Shown here: positions 43,873 to 53,511 of the stretch, piece after piece
How positions within the stretch are numbered: the stretch's first letter is position 1
Layout of the letters: every line of letters begins with the position of its first letter
Assembly (NCBI RefSeq): GCF_001894745.1
Contig: NZ_BBYF01000005.1
Location: 1-64,000 of the forward strand
Source: Paenibacillus sp. NAIST15-1
GTDB taxonomy: Bacteria > Bacillota > Bacilli > Paenibacillales > Paenibacillaceae
Direction of reading: 5' to 3'
Length of the DNA: 64,000 nt
Made by a program: the position numbers and the translations under genes
Notes under the pieces: generated by a model
Seen by the model: the letters and a program-made list of their open reading frames with translations, nothing else
What the model was told of the DNA's origin: nothing
Database searches by the model: none

Positions 43873-45279
43873 TTGGTTTTTAGCAGTCTGATTTTTTTGT
43901 ACTTGTTTTTGCCGATAACTCTCCTTATCTATTTTATAGCGCCGAATCAGCTGCGAAATGTAATTTTGACTGCTGCAAGCTTAGTGTTCTATGCATGGGG
44001 AGAGCCTGTTTACATCTTTCTCATGCTCTTTTCAACTGTAATCGATTATGGGTATGGGCTGTTTATTGATAAATATCGCAATCGAAAAAGCATTGCTAGA
44101 GCATTGTTGGTCTGTTCCATTGTCGGAAATCTTGGGACTCTCGGTTTCTTTAAATATTACGGATTTCTAGTTGAGAACATCAATTCTCTGTTCGGCTTGC
44201 AAATAGAAGTGACGACACTTCCGCTCCCTGTCGGCATTTCCTTTTACACGTTCCAAACGATGTCTTACATTATCGATGTGTATCGAGATAAGGTTCCCGT
44301 GCAGAAAAATCTCATCGCTTTCGGTACCTATGTGACAATGTTCCCACAGCTTGTTGCAGGACCTATCGTTGCATACGGTGATGTTGCGAAGCAACTCTCA
44401 CTACGAAAGATTCCATTATCGCTATTTGGGGAAGGCACACAATTGTTCGTTAGAGGCCTAGCAAAAAAGGTACTGCTTGCAAATAGTATTGGCATGCTCT
44501 GGTCAAGCATCAAAGCAACACCTGCGTCTGACTTAACAGTAGCCTCTTCCTGGATCGGGATTCTTGCCTTTACCTTGCAAATTTATTTCGACTTCAGCGG
44601 ATATTCGGATATGGCGCGTGGCCTTGGCAAAATGTTCGGCTTTGAGCTCACAAGGAATTTCAATTATCCGTATATATCAACCAGCGTGTCCGAGTTTTGG
44701 CGTAGATGGCATATGTCACTAGGCTCTTGGTTCCGGGAGTACGTATACATTCCTCTAGGCGGGAACAGGGTAGGGATCGTGAAGCGGCTTCGCAATTTGT
44801 TCGTTGTGTGGTTCCTGACCGGGTTGTGGCATGGTGCAAGCTGGAACTTCATCATATGGGGTCTTTATTTCGGATGCTTTATTGTGATGGAGAAGCTGTT
44901 CCTTTACAAATGGCTGCTGCAACTCCCTCGTGTCATAGGTAACATATATACACTTCTCATTGTCATGATAGGCTGGGTATTCTTTGATCTCGATCGTCTA
45001 TCAACAGCCATCGCATATGTAGGGGCAATGTTTGGCTTTAGCACTCATCATTTCGCTGATAACAACACTTATTATTACCTGTCGACGCATCTCGTTATAT
45101 TGCTGCTTGCGATGCTGGCAGCGACGCCATTGCCGAAGAAGATGTTTTTAGCACTAAAGCAAAGATACCCATTAGGGAGCGCAATTTTATCGCCAATCCT
45201 GTATGTTCTGTTCCTGTTTCTTTCTACAGCCTATTTGGTCAATGACACGTATAATCCCTTCTTGTACTTTAGATTTTAA
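43873..45279 (+). CDS. MBOAT family O-acyltransferase (AlgI/DltB type)
   Basis: 468 residues with about ten to twelve membrane segments. The MBOAT signature is intact: SEFWRRWHMSLGSWFREYVYIPLGG with His280, and LTGLWHGASWNF with the invariant His320. It moves acetyl groups across the membrane for polysaccharide O-acetylation, as AlgI and PatA do. TTG start at 43873 with AGGGAGG about 10 bases upstream, 30 bases after the SGNH gene. The partner DHHW protein follows. Confidence 0.92.
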   Translation: MVFSSLIFLYLFLPITLLIYFIAPNQLRNVILTAASLVFYAWGEPVYIFLMLFSTVIDYGYGLFIDKYRNRKSIARALLVCSIVGNLGTLGFFKYYGFLVENINSLFGLQIEVTTLPLPVGISFYTFQTMSYIIDVYRDKVPVQKNLIAFGTYVTMFPQLVAGPIVAYGDVAKQLSLRKIPLSLFGEGTQLFVRGLAKKVLLANSIGMLWSSIKATPASDLTVASSWIGILAFTLQIYFDFSGYSDMARGLGKMFGFELTRNFNYPYISTSVSEFWRRWHMSLGSWFREYVYIPLGGNRVGIVKRLRNLFVVWFLTGLWHGASWNFIIWGLYFGCFIVMEKLFLYKWLLQLPRVIGNIYTLLIVMIGWVFFDLDRLSTAIAYVGAMFGFSTHHFADNNTYYYLSTHLVILLLAMLAATPLPKKMFLALKQRYPLGSAILSPILYVLFLFLSTAYLVNDTYNPFLYFRF

Positions 45280-45318
45280 GAGATTGTACATCACATCTTG
45301 CTAAGGAGGTGATTTCGC

Positions 45319-46458
45319 TTGAATCGTTATGACAAATTGTCTCAGTCTGTTATCGCTGTATTATTTCTTTCATTAATCGGCCTAGTTCTCATGCTCAACC
45401 TGATCTTGCCGAAGCGGGAATTTTCAGAGGCAGAAAATCGGAAGCTTGAGCAGTTACCTGCGTTTTCGTTTCACAGCTTTATTTCGGGGAAGTTCACCTC
45501 CAACTTTGAAAAGTTCATAACGGATCAATTCGTAGCTAGAGATGTATGGGTTGGTGTAAAGTCAAATGCGGATCAAGCGATAGGTAAAAAAGAAAGTAAC
45601 GGTGTGTACCTTGGTAAAGACGGTTATTTAATTCAGAAATTCGTTGAAGTTAATACAGGAGAGCTTGAAGAGAAAATCCAATCAATCAATGCTTTTCATT
45701 CTGCGATGCCTGAGCTTAATAAGTATGTAATCCTTGCTCCGACCGCTGTTAGTGTCCTTCAAAGCAAGCTCCCTGATTACGTATCTGAGAATCGAGAGCT
45801 AGACGCACTTCATACCGTGAAAACATCTTCGAATTCAGGGATTCGCTATGTCGATGTATACCCAGCGCTGTCTTCGCACCAGAACGAACCGATCTATTAT
45901 AAAACCGATCATCATTGGACAAGTAAGGGTGCTTTCTATGCATACCAACAGCTAAGCAGAGAAATGGGATTTAAGGCGATGATGGAAGAGGAATTCGATA
46001 TACAAACGATAACGGACGATTTCTATGGTTCCTTATATTCAAAGAGCGGATTTCGGAATTTGCACTCGGACAGTATAGATTTGTATGTACCAAAGAATGA
46101 AGGGAAGGTTACCGTCGATTATGTCGAAGAGGAACAGTCCACGAATTCGATGTATGCGATGGACAATGTGAAGAAGAAGGACAAGTACACTGTGTTTTTT
46201 AACGGCAATCATTCTCTTATTCAGTTGAAAACAAGTCATCGGGAAGGGAAGAAGCTGCTAGTGGTCAAGGATTCCTATGCGAACAGCTTCGTGCCTTTTT
46301 TAACATCGCATTTCAGTGAAATTTATATGGTTGACCTTCGCTATTATGAAGGAGATGTAGCAGCTCTTGCGAGGCAGCATCAAATCCATGACATGTTGAT
46401 TCTGTATAACATGAATACATTCATCGAGGATCCATCAATCAATCATTTAAAAGGGTAA
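45319..46458 (+). CDS. DHHW-motif protein (AlgX/AlgJ-like acetylation partner)
   Basis: 379 residues with one N-terminal membrane anchor (about 11-30) and an extracellular SGNH-like domain. The family motif Asp197-His-His-Trp200 (YKTDHHWTSKGAF) and the later VVKDSYANSFVPFL with the nucleophile-type Ser match DHHW/AlgX proteins, which take acetyl groups from MBOAT partners. TTG start with AAGGAGGTG 8 to 9 bases upstream. Third gene of the acetylation set. Confidence 0.9.
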   Translation: MNRYDKLSQSVIAVLFLSLIGLVLMLNLILPKREFSEAENRKLEQLPAFSFHSFISGKFTSNFEKFITDQFVARDVWVGVKSNADQAIGKKESNGVYLGKDGYLIQKFVEVNTGELEEKIQSINAFHSAMPELNKYVILAPTAVSVLQSKLPDYVSENRELDALHTVKTSSNSGIRYVDVYPALSSHQNEPIYYKTDHHWTSKGAFYAYQQLSREMGFKAMMEEEFDIQTITDDFYGSLYSKSGFRNLHSDSIDLYVPKNEGKVTVDYVEEEQSTNSMYAMDNVKKKDKYTVFFNGNHSLIQLKTSHREGKKLLVVKDSYANSFVPFLTSHFSEIYMVDLRYYEGDVAALARQHQIHDMLILYNMNTFIEDPSINHLKG

Positions 46459-46479
46459 GGGAGGAGAGGGATCATACCT

Positions 46480-46974
46480 ATGAACATTTACAATCATATC
46501 GCCAGAAATAAACGATTCTTCGCATTGCTCATATTCATCTTTGCAACTAGCGTGTTATCGGGATGTGCTTCGGAGCATTCAGACATCAACGTGTCTGCTG
46601 ACAAGATAGAGGATCAGATGAAACAATCAGTCAAGTTGGATAAGCTGAAAAAAGGGGACGCGCATAAGCTGAAGAAGCTGTACGACCTTGGTTCGGAACA
46701 AGTTGAGGACTTCCTGCTATATACTGCTTCCTCTAACGTTAGAGCGGATGAAATTGTTGTCCTTAAAGTGAAAGACGAAAGCCTAATAGACAGTGTCAGA
46801 GCAAGTATTGCACAAAGAATCGACGCTCAAGCCGTTAAATTCAAAGATTATCGCCCTGATGAATATGCTCTGCTTGAAAAACATGTACTTAAGGTGAAAT
46901 CTCGCTACATCCTGTTTGCGGTCTCAGCTGATGCTGAACAGATCGAAAAAGCATTTGACGCGGCATTAGAGTAA
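46480..46974 (+). CDS. DUF4358 lipoprotein
   Basis: 164 residues. Lipobox VLSGC (Cys29) after a basic N terminus; the domain LYDLGSEQVEDFLLYTASSNVRADEIVVLKV is the DUF4358 hallmark. DUF4358 genes are regularly seen beside MBOAT/DHHW genes, and here it ends that set. GGAGGAGAG lies 10 bases upstream. Role in acetylation not established. Confidence 0.85.
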   Translation: MNIYNHIARNKRFFALLIFIFATSVLSGCASEHSDINVSADKIEDQMKQSVKLDKLKKGDAHKLKKLYDLGSEQVEDFLLYTASSNVRADEIVVLKVKDESLIDSVRASIAQRIDAQAVKFKDYRPDEYALLEKHVLKVKSRYILFAVSADAEQIEKAFDAALE

Positions 46975-47013
46975 AACACGATTCTGCCGATCGCGGGAAA
47001 GCATCAAAAGGTA

Positions 47014-47025
47014 GTATGTACATAC
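47014..47025. promoter_or_regulatory. Palindrome GTATGTACATAC
   Basis: Perfect 12-base palindrome in the 197-base gap between the DUF4358 gene and a response regulator gene; related CGTACA and TTGTACA half sites follow at about 47034 and 47055. Possible operator. Nothing else is apparent in the gap. Confidence 0.35.
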
Positions 47026-47171
47026 AACTTATCGTACATCGTCGTTATGGTTTTCTTGTACACTTAGCAGCAAACTTATGTTACCATCGAATAGGCATAA
47101 TATTCCATAAGAACTCGTGATGTCAAAAATAGATTGTTGAGCTAACCATAAATATATCAGTGGAGATGTCC

Positions 47172-47864
47172 ATGATTAAAATACTTGTGGTGGATGACGA
47201 GAGCAGCATTCAGGCGGCCTTAGTGTACGCGCTGAGCAGGGAAGGTTATGAGGTGGATACAGCTGGGGACGGTCAGGAGGCGCTGGAAAAGGTGGAGACG
47301 TTCTCACCTGACGTTATGGTGCTCGATGTCATGATGCCTCGTGTAAGTGGTTATGACGTATGCCGCAAGCTGGATGGACAGCCGCGGCCTGCGATTCTGC
47401 TGCTGACTGTCAAGAATGATATTGTCGATAAAGTGCTGGGGCTGGAGCTGGGCGCTGACGATTTCATGACCAAGCCTTTTGATATGCGGGAGCTGCTGGC
47501 CAGAGTCAAGGCTCTATCACGCAGGGGAGGCTATGTACAACAATTGCAACAGGAGCAGCAGGAGGATTTGCTGAGACTAAGAGATTTGACTGTAGAGATG
47601 TTCAGCCGAACGGTATCCATTCAAGGAGAACTGCTGGATTTAACGCCTAAGGAATTTGATCTGCTGGTCTTGCTGATGCGCAATCCGGGGCGGGTCTATT
47701 CACGGGAAATGCTGCTGGAGAAGGTGTGGGATATGGATTTTGCGGGCGGTACTCGTACCGTAGACATCCATGTGCAGCGGCTGCGCAAAAAGCTGGGCAG
47801 TCACCACGGGCTTATTCAGACCGTGTACGGAATCGGCTATAAAGCATGGGGTCACCCTAGATGA
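47172..47864 (+). CDS. OmpR-family response regulator
   Basis: 230 residues from ATG at 47172 (GTGGAG 7 bases upstream; a GTG at 47160 is in frame but is itself the binding site). Receiver with Asp8/Asp9, phosphoacceptor Asp52 (VLDVMMPRVSG), Lys in FMTKPFDMREL; winged helix ending GTRTVDIHVQRLRKKLG and TVYGIGYKAWG. Overlaps the kinase gene by 4 bases (ATGA). Confidence 0.93.
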   Translation: MIKILVVDDESSIQAALVYALSREGYEVDTAGDGQEALEKVETFSPDVMVLDVMMPRVSGYDVCRKLDGQPRPAILLLTVKNDIVDKVLGLELGADDFMTKPFDMRELLARVKALSRRGGYVQQLQQEQQEDLLRLRDLTVEMFSRTVSIQGELLDLTPKEFDLLVLLMRNPGRVYSREMLLEKVWDMDFAGGTRTVDIHVQRLRKKLGSHHGLIQTVYGIGYKAWGHPR

Positions 47865-49399
47865 CCGGAAGATTTCGGATGGGCCTAAAGGGGAAAATGT
47901 CATTGTTGCTTGCTTTGCTGCTCGTTTTTGTAGTGACCTGCCTGAGCGTGCTGGTGCTGAGCGGCATCCGGGAGAACCAGCGAACCATGTTGGAGCAGTC
48001 TTTTACCCGGCAGGTTGAAGCTGCCAATCTGCGCGTGCGGGAGGAATTTCTGACCGATGGCAGGATGCCGCCGGATCAGTTTATGAAGCAGATGGGTCAA
48101 CGGCTGGCCGTGGATTTGGGCGCACAAAGCGGTATGGCGGTGACGCTGTATACAGTGGATGGCTCCATTACCGGCACCTCAGTGCCATTTCAGCCACCGG
48201 CCGATGTGCAGGATGCGCTGCAATTTACAGCACAGGGGCAGTCGGCGTACATTACTGAAGGGGATCAGCTGTTGTTTCTTGCTCCTCTGTACAATGCCGA
48301 TCAGCGCCTTGGCACGGTGCAATTTCATGCTTTGCTCACCGAGCAAAATACGTTTTACGCCCAGATTCGCCGGTTGTTTCTATTTGCCGGAGGCATCGTG
48401 CTGGGTGTCGGTTTTCTCATCGGTTACGTATATGTCCGGCGGCAGGTCAATGTCATTGACAAGATGAACAGGGCGGCAGCGCAAATTGGGCAAGGCGATT
48501 ATCTATCGGCCCCTTCGGTAGTCAGAAAGGATGAGCTGGGTGAGCTGGCACATGGAATCTATGAAATGAGCAGAAGCATCTCTACGTCAGTCGGTGCTTT
48601 GCATGAAGAAAAGCAGAAGCTGGTAGAGACCGTGGGGCGACTACGAGAACTGGAGCGGCAGCAAAAGCAGTTCATCGGCAATATCAGCCATGAGCTGAAG
48701 ACGCCGTTAACCTCGATAATCGCCTACGCCGATTTGTTGAATATGTACAGCGATGATCCTGCCCTGTTGGATGATGCCGGAAGGCGCATCCATAAGGAGG
48801 CACAGAGGCTATACAGTCTTGTGGAGAAGGCGCTACAGCTGTCAGCGATGGATGTTTACGAGTTTGAGACACATGCGAAGGCGGTTCCGCTGCAGCCATT
48901 GCTGGAGGAAGCAGTGGCCCAGCTGCAAGGAAAGGCGGACAGCTGCAGGGTTACGATCCTTACTTCGCTTGCTGCAGGTGAGGTGTGGGCTGATCCTGAG
49001 AACGTGATGCACATCATGCTAAATTTACTGGACAATGCGGTGAAATATAACCGACCAGGCGGACATATTCACCTGCTTAACTACACTATAGCGCCAGCAG
49101 ACGAAGCACACCGGATGATTATCGAGGTTGCCGATACAGGAATCGGTATCCCGGAGGAAGCTGTATCCTGCATTTTCGATCCGTTTTATACGGTCAGCAG
49201 AGACCGGTCAAGAACCAGCGGCGGGACAGGACTTGGGTTAGCGTTGGTTCGCAATCTGGCCGAAAAGCAAGGAGGAACGGTACAGCTTGCCGCGACGGGA
49301 GCGGACGGTTCGCTATTCAGGGTCGAACTTCCACTACATTCTTCGAATGAAAAGGTCAATCTATACACCAATGACAAAGGCGAAGCCCGGAATGAATGA
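47861..49399 (+). CDS. Sensor histidine kinase
   Basis: 512 residues. Helices about 14-35 and 172-193 flank an extracellular sensor of about 135 residues; HAMP about 195-245; His277 in ISHELKTPLTS; N box LNLLDNAVKYNRPGG; GGTGLGLALVRNL. Higher G+C than the preceding cluster, as are its neighbours 47.2-51.5 kb. Likely regulates the lipoprotein gene downstream through direct repeats at 49458-49476. Confidence 0.92.
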   Translation: MTGRFRMGLKGKMSLLLALLLVFVVTCLSVLVLSGIRENQRTMLEQSFTRQVEAANLRVREEFLTDGRMPPDQFMKQMGQRLAVDLGAQSGMAVTLYTVDGSITGTSVPFQPPADVQDALQFTAQGQSAYITEGDQLLFLAPLYNADQRLGTVQFHALLTEQNTFYAQIRRLFLFAGGIVLGVGFLIGYVYVRRQVNVIDKMNRAAAQIGQGDYLSAPSVVRKDELGELAHGIYEMSRSISTSVGALHEEKQKLVETVGRLRELERQQKQFIGNISHELKTPLTSIIAYADLLNMYSDDPALLDDAGRRIHKEAQRLYSLVEKALQLSAMDVYEFETHAKAVPLQPLLEEAVAQLQGKADSCRVTILTSLAAGEVWADPENVMHIMLNLLDNAVKYNRPGGHIHLLNYTIAPADEAHRMIIEVADTGIGIPEEAVSCIFDPFYTVSRDRSRTSGGTGLGLALVRNLAEKQGGTVQLAATGADGSLFRVELPLHSSNEKVNLYTNDKGEARNE

Positions 49400-49457
49400 A
49401 ATCATCCGGGCTCTTCACAATGGTTAAGCGTTCATCTGATTCCAGCTTTCTGAATTG

Positions 49458-49476
49458 TTTACAAGTTCGTTACAAG
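49458..49476 (+). promoter_or_regulatory. Direct repeat, candidate OmpR-type regulator binding site
   Basis: TTTACAAG and GTTACAAG, with TTACAAG copies 11 bases apart (49459-49465 and 49470-49476), one helical turn. This is the usual form for binding of an OmpR-family dimer. It lies about 140 bases before the beta-propeller lipoprotein gene. Confidence 0.55.
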
Positions 49477-49610
49477 CCAGATATATTTGCGCAATATTGC
49501 CTCACTATTCTAAGGGCATGGGGGAGCTTGCAGCCGGTTGGTTCGGAAGGTGACAACAACTGGATCAAGCGACCTGGGTCCGAATAACATTTTGAAGCAG
49601 GAGGACCCCG

Positions 49611-50774
49611 ATGAAGATCAACGAAGGAATATACATCGCCGGACTGCTTGCCGCGACTTTGCTGTTAGTTGGCATCTTATTCGGCTGTGATGCAGAGCAG
49701 AAGAGCAGTACGCTGGTTACAACAGGCCAAATCAGCACTGGAGATGGAGGAGAAAAACGTGAACTGACAGTGGTCAAGGAGAGCAAACCGCCTGCTGAGC
49801 AGGGAATTGCCGTTCAGCGCATACACCGGATTGATGGCGCAAATATAGAGAGATGGCTGTCAGACCATGAACTGGATATCCAAATAACCACGTTAGAGAA
49901 GCTGGCCACCGCTGAGACGGAAGCACAATATAGCTACAGCCGGTTCCGTTTTGATCTGGAGACTGGAAAGCGGCTAAGCATCAAGGAACAGACAGGAGCG
50001 GGAAAGGAAGAGTTTATCAAAGCATTCCTATCCCCTGATGGGAAATACAGCTTCATTCAGACTTGGAAGAATAAATATGAGGCTGTAAATGCGATCAAAA
50101 ATATGGCTACAGGGGAGCAGCGTGAAGTCGCGGTCGACAATTATATGGAAGTAGGCGGTTGGCTCAATTCTGACTCCTATATTCTAGCAGCCGGTTCGAA
50201 GGAGGGGCGAGGCGAGATATGGAACATATCCGTAGACGGTACCCGGGCAAAGATCGAGCTGAAGGATTCCGAAATAGAGTGCTTCACCGAATTTGCTGTG
50301 GGTAACGGAATGATATATTACACAGATGCTAAAAGCCGCCTGAAAAGCTTCACCCCCACACGTTCTAAGCCAACCCTGCTTGCAGCTGATGTCTCCACCT
50401 TAAGCCTGTCTCCTGACAGTCAGCGGATTGCCGTCTCCACGGCGGGCAGCGGCGGGCAGGGAGAATCGCGCCTGCTCATATACGATACGGGTGGTCATTT
50501 GCAAGGCTTGCTCATTGGCAAAGGTGATGTATTGTCCCACCAAACCTGGTCTCCCGATTCCTCCAAGCTGGCCTTCGCTGTTTATACCGAGGATAAGGGC
50601 GGCATGAATGGGATTTATATTTTTGATACAGTCTCCGGTAAGGTATCGCCGCTAGGGTTACCGTATTACCCAGCATATCCGCTAAGCTGGAACCCATCCG
50701 GCTCCAGGCTGGGTATCACCGTGGATGACAAAGAGAAGCTTGCCGTAACCCATATTGTCGATTTCAAAAAATGA
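49611..50774 (+). CDS. Lipoprotein with TolB/WD40-like beta-propeller
   Basis: 387 residues. Signal peptide with lipobox ILFGC (Cys26); then repeated blade motifs such as LSPDGKYSFIQTW, LSLSPDSQRIAVS, TWSPDSSKLAFAV and SWNPSGSRLGITV, spaced as in TolB-type propellers. AGGAGG is 7 to 8 bases upstream. The stop overlaps the beginning of the next frame. It may be a sensor accessory for the adjacent two-component system. Confidence 0.8.
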   Translation: MKINEGIYIAGLLAATLLLVGILFGCDAEQKSSTLVTTGQISTGDGGEKRELTVVKESKPPAEQGIAVQRIHRIDGANIERWLSDHELDIQITTLEKLATAETEAQYSYSRFRFDLETGKRLSIKEQTGAGKEEFIKAFLSPDGKYSFIQTWKNKYEAVNAIKNMATGEQREVAVDNYMEVGGWLNSDSYILAAGSKEGRGEIWNISVDGTRAKIELKDSEIECFTEFAVGNGMIYYTDAKSRLKSFTPTRSKPTLLAADVSTLSLSPDSQRIAVSTAGSGGQGESRLLIYDTGGHLQGLLIGKGDVLSHQTWSPDSSKLAFAVYTEDKGGMNGIYIFDTVSGKVSPLGLPYYPAYPLSWNPSGSRLGITVDDKEKLAVTHIVDFKK

Positions 50775-50803
50775 ATTTGTTCAATAAAAAGGAGAGATTC
50801 GTT

Positions 50804-51508
50804 GTGAAAAAAGTACTTCTGTCCACTATCGTATTGGGAATGACTCTATCGGGAGCCGCCGGTGTATATGCCGGAAGCAAGCTGGAGAATATCAACGCTT
50901 ATCTCAATCACGGCATTATCTTTAAAGTAAACGGATCCGATCAGTCCTTAACAGACAGTAATGGCAATAGGCTGGTGCCGATCACTTATTAAAATACGAC
51001 GTATTTGCCTGTGCGGGCCATTTCCGACATGACTGGAATCAATGTCGGGTATGATGCCGCCAGCCAGCAGATTCGGCTGGAAACGAAGCAGACCGGCGAT
51101 AGCCAGCCAGCAGGGGAATGGACAACGATCAATTACAATAAAGCACAGATAAAGGCGATCAAAGAGGCTTACGCCGATTTTGAATCCTTTGAGACGGCCT
51201 ATGCTCCTAAGCAAATGGCCAAAAACGACAGCTATGTTAAAGTGGGAGCGACAGAGGATGGAGTCAACCTGATCTTTAAACATATGATCGTTAATGTGTC
51301 GCCACGGGATTATTCCACCGGCTATAAATCCAAGGAAGTTAAGCTATCCAACGGCATCAGCGCCAAGTGGTATACACCTTCCAAAACGCCGCTGCTTGGT
51401 TTCAAACTGGATGACCGTACGGTGACGATCAGTTCCCCCGATGGTACCCTGAGCAGCAGCCAAATCGAAAAGGTAGCTGTTAGTGTAGTTAAACTGACTA
51501 ATAATTAA
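50804..51508 (+). pseudogene. Stalk-domain (copper amine oxidase N-like) protein interrupted by one TAA codon
   Basis: Start GTG at 50804 with AAGGAG 8 bases upstream; signal peptide KKVLLSTIVLGMTLSGAAGVYA; then FKVNGSDQSLTDSNGNRLVPITY, a TAA stop at 50990-50992, and in the same frame NTTYLPVRAISDMTGINVGYD, which is the unbroken continuation of the stalk domain. A single A to T change (AAA to TAA) explains it. The downstream part runs to 51508 without other damage, with a proper terminator. Either a recent nonsense mutation, a sequencing error or readthrough. Confidence 0.85.
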
Positions 51509-51512
51509 TAAG

Positions 51513-51550
51513 ATCCCCCTGATGAAGCTCAAATCAGGGGGATTTGTTTT
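51513..51550 (+). terminator. Rho-independent terminator
   Basis: ATCCCCCTGAT / ATCAGGGGGAT, perfect 11-base stem with a 9-base loop, then TTGTTTT. Confidence 0.88.
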
Positions 51551-51636
51551 GACACCGTTAAACCTTTAAAGAGATGTTTACACAAAGTATCAGATAAGGT
51601 AATATATAGATGTTAAATATATAAAAAATTACCATT

Positions 51637-51670
51637 ACAAGCCTCTTTATGGAAGGTGGTGGAGGCTTGT
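51637..51670 (+). other. Hairpin in the leader of the desaturase gene
   Basis: ACAAGCCTC / GAGGCTTGT, 9-base perfect stem with a 16-base loop that contains GGAAGGTGGTG. It sits 118 bases before the desaturase start, without a T run, so it may be an RNA regulatory element rather than a terminator. Confidence 0.35.
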
Positions 51671-51787
51671 ATCGGAGATAATCGGCGAATTCAACCCGTT
51701 GCCCATCAAGATATGTCACCTAGTATCATTACTTCTTTAATAAGACAGAATCCTTGTTGATGTAGAGAAACCTAAGAAGGAGGCATA

Positions 51788-52798
51788 ATGATGGAGGAAG
51801 ATGTACGCAGCGAGAAACATATCGTGAAGAAGGCGATATTCTCAACTGAGATACGAAAGAAAGTACAAAAGCTGCAGAAAAGGAACAATTGGTATAATTT
51901 TTTCGCAATTAGCTACGACTGGCTGATTATTGCAGGAGGTATCTATCTCGCTAAAGCTTATCCAAGTTGGTGGATGTACTTGATTAGTCTCTGCTTGATT
52001 GGCAGTAGGATGAGAGCCTTCGACAACTTAATGCACGAGGCTAGTCATATTCTGTTATTCGAGAACCGCAACCTGAATAAGTGGATGGCTTGCTTTTTTG
52101 TAGCATTTCCTGTATTCACTTCCTACACGACTTATTGCAAATCACATTACATGCATCACAAGCATCTGTGGGATCCAGAATATGACCCAGATACGAAACG
52201 CTACGCGTTGATCGGGCTGGATAAGCCACAGGACAGTATCAAACAGTTTCTGATTCGTCACATCTTCAAGCCCTTAACCCTAACACATGTTCCCAAGTAT
52301 ATTTACGGTACGATTCGTGTAAACATCCTATCCAAGGAAGAACCATGGTCAGAAAAGCTTGCCAAGTCAATTTATTGGCTTACAATAATAGCAAGTAGTA
52401 TTTCTTTCGGCTTTTGGAAAGAACTCTTATTATTCTGGTTTGTTCCATTGCTAACGACCTTCCAGATCTTTCGATACTGGGCTGAGATGGCAGAGCATTC
52501 CGGTCTGAAGACAGACAATGAACTGTACGCAAGCCGCAATACGTTCGGCAATCCACTTGAACGTTTTTTAATTCATCCCCACCACGACAATTTCCACCTA
52601 GTTCATCACCTATTTCCGGCTGTACCTCATTACAACTTGAAGAAAGCCCATATACTGCTAATGGAGGACGAGGAATATAGGAAGGCGCATCACTGCACTG
52701 GATTTTTTAAATCATTTGTTCCCGGCTTCTTTAGCGCCATCGAAGATATCTGTGGAAGGCACTTTGGCCGCAATAGCCGCAATAAAAGAATAGAATAG
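51788..52798 (+). CDS. Membrane fatty acid desaturase family protein
   Basis: 336 residues with three His boxes: HEASH, HYMHH and HLVHH, plus a single HPHHD before the third, which bind the di-iron centre. Hydrophobic pairs about 42-80 and 200-235 place the active site on the cytoplasmic side. The chain is shorter than Des-type acyl-lipid desaturases in the first hydrophilic region and resembles the group acting on sphingolipid-like or carotenoid substrates; the substrate is not clear. AAGAAGGAGG is 5 to 9 bases upstream. The LysE gene follows by 30 bases. Confidence 0.88.
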   Translation: MMEEDVRSEKHIVKKAIFSTEIRKKVQKLQKRNNWYNFFAISYDWLIIAGGIYLAKAYPSWWMYLISLCLIGSRMRAFDNLMHEASHILLFENRNLNKWMACFFVAFPVFTSYTTYCKSHYMHHKHLWDPEYDPDTKRYALIGLDKPQDSIKQFLIRHIFKPLTLTHVPKYIYGTIRVNILSKEEPWSEKLAKSIYWLTIIASSISFGFWKELLLFWFVPLLTTFQIFRYWAEMAEHSGLKTDNELYASRNTFGNPLERFLIHPHHDNFHLVHHLFPAVPHYNLKKAHILLMEDEEYRKAHHCTGFFKSFVPGFFSAIEDICGRHFGRNSRNKRIE

Positions 52799-52828
52799 CA
52801 TTTCAGCAGGACAATAGGAGGAAGGATC

Positions 52829-53452
52829 TTGACTGTTGCATTTTTTCATGGCGTCGCATTAGCTTTTGGTCTCATTATTCCACTTGGGGCGCAAAATGTA
52901 TTCGTATTTAATCAAGGAGCATTGCAGAAGAGATTTTCACGAGCGTTGCCCGTAATTCTAACTGCCGCATTATGTGACACCTTGCTAATCTTGCTGGCCG
53001 TGCTGGGTGTCTCACTCGTTGTGTTACAGCTTGCATGGCTGCAGCTTATTCTCTTTGGTGCTGGGCTGGTATTTCTAGTCTATATGGGGTGGTCCGTCTG
53101 GAAGAGTGAGCCTCCTAACACGGAGCAGGACGGGAATGTATTAAATGCCAAGAAGCAGATATTGTTTGCACTTTCTGTCTCGTTGCTAAATCCTCATGCA
53201 ATCTTAGATACGATAGGCGTCATTGGCACAAGTTCACTAAGTTATACGGGTAATGAAAAATTTGTATTCACTGTTGCCTGCGTCGTTGTATCTTGGTGCT
53301 GGTTTTTTGCGCTCGCGATTGTAGGGAAGGCTGTAGGGAAATTAGATAGCAATGGTAGGTTAATCCGTAATATCAATAAGATTTCGGCCATTATAATTTG
53401 GGCTGTCGCGATATACATAGTAAAGCAGCTGATTGAACAATTGATGGCTTGA
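52829..53452 (+). CDS. LysE/ArgO family amino acid exporter
   Basis: 207 residues with about six membrane segments. The family start FHGVALAFGLIIPLGAQNVFVFNQGA is conserved, as is LLNPHAILDTIGVIGT. Such proteins export lysine or arginine. TTG start at 52829 with AGGAGGAAGG 5 to 9 bases upstream. Probably cotranscribed with the desaturase gene although no functional link is evident. Confidence 0.92.
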   Translation: MTVAFFHGVALAFGLIIPLGAQNVFVFNQGALQKRFSRALPVILTAALCDTLLILLAVLGVSLVVLQLAWLQLILFGAGLVFLVYMGWSVWKSEPPNTEQDGNVLNAKKQILFALSVSLLNPHAILDTIGVIGTSSLSYTGNEKFVFTVACVVVSWCWFFALAIVGKAVGKLDSNGRLIRNINKISAIIIWAVAIYIVKQLIEQLMA

Positions 53453-53511
53453 GACTTGAGAGAGTCACATGTACTAGTTTGTCGGATGACAAGAACATAG
53501 TGACGTTAAAA

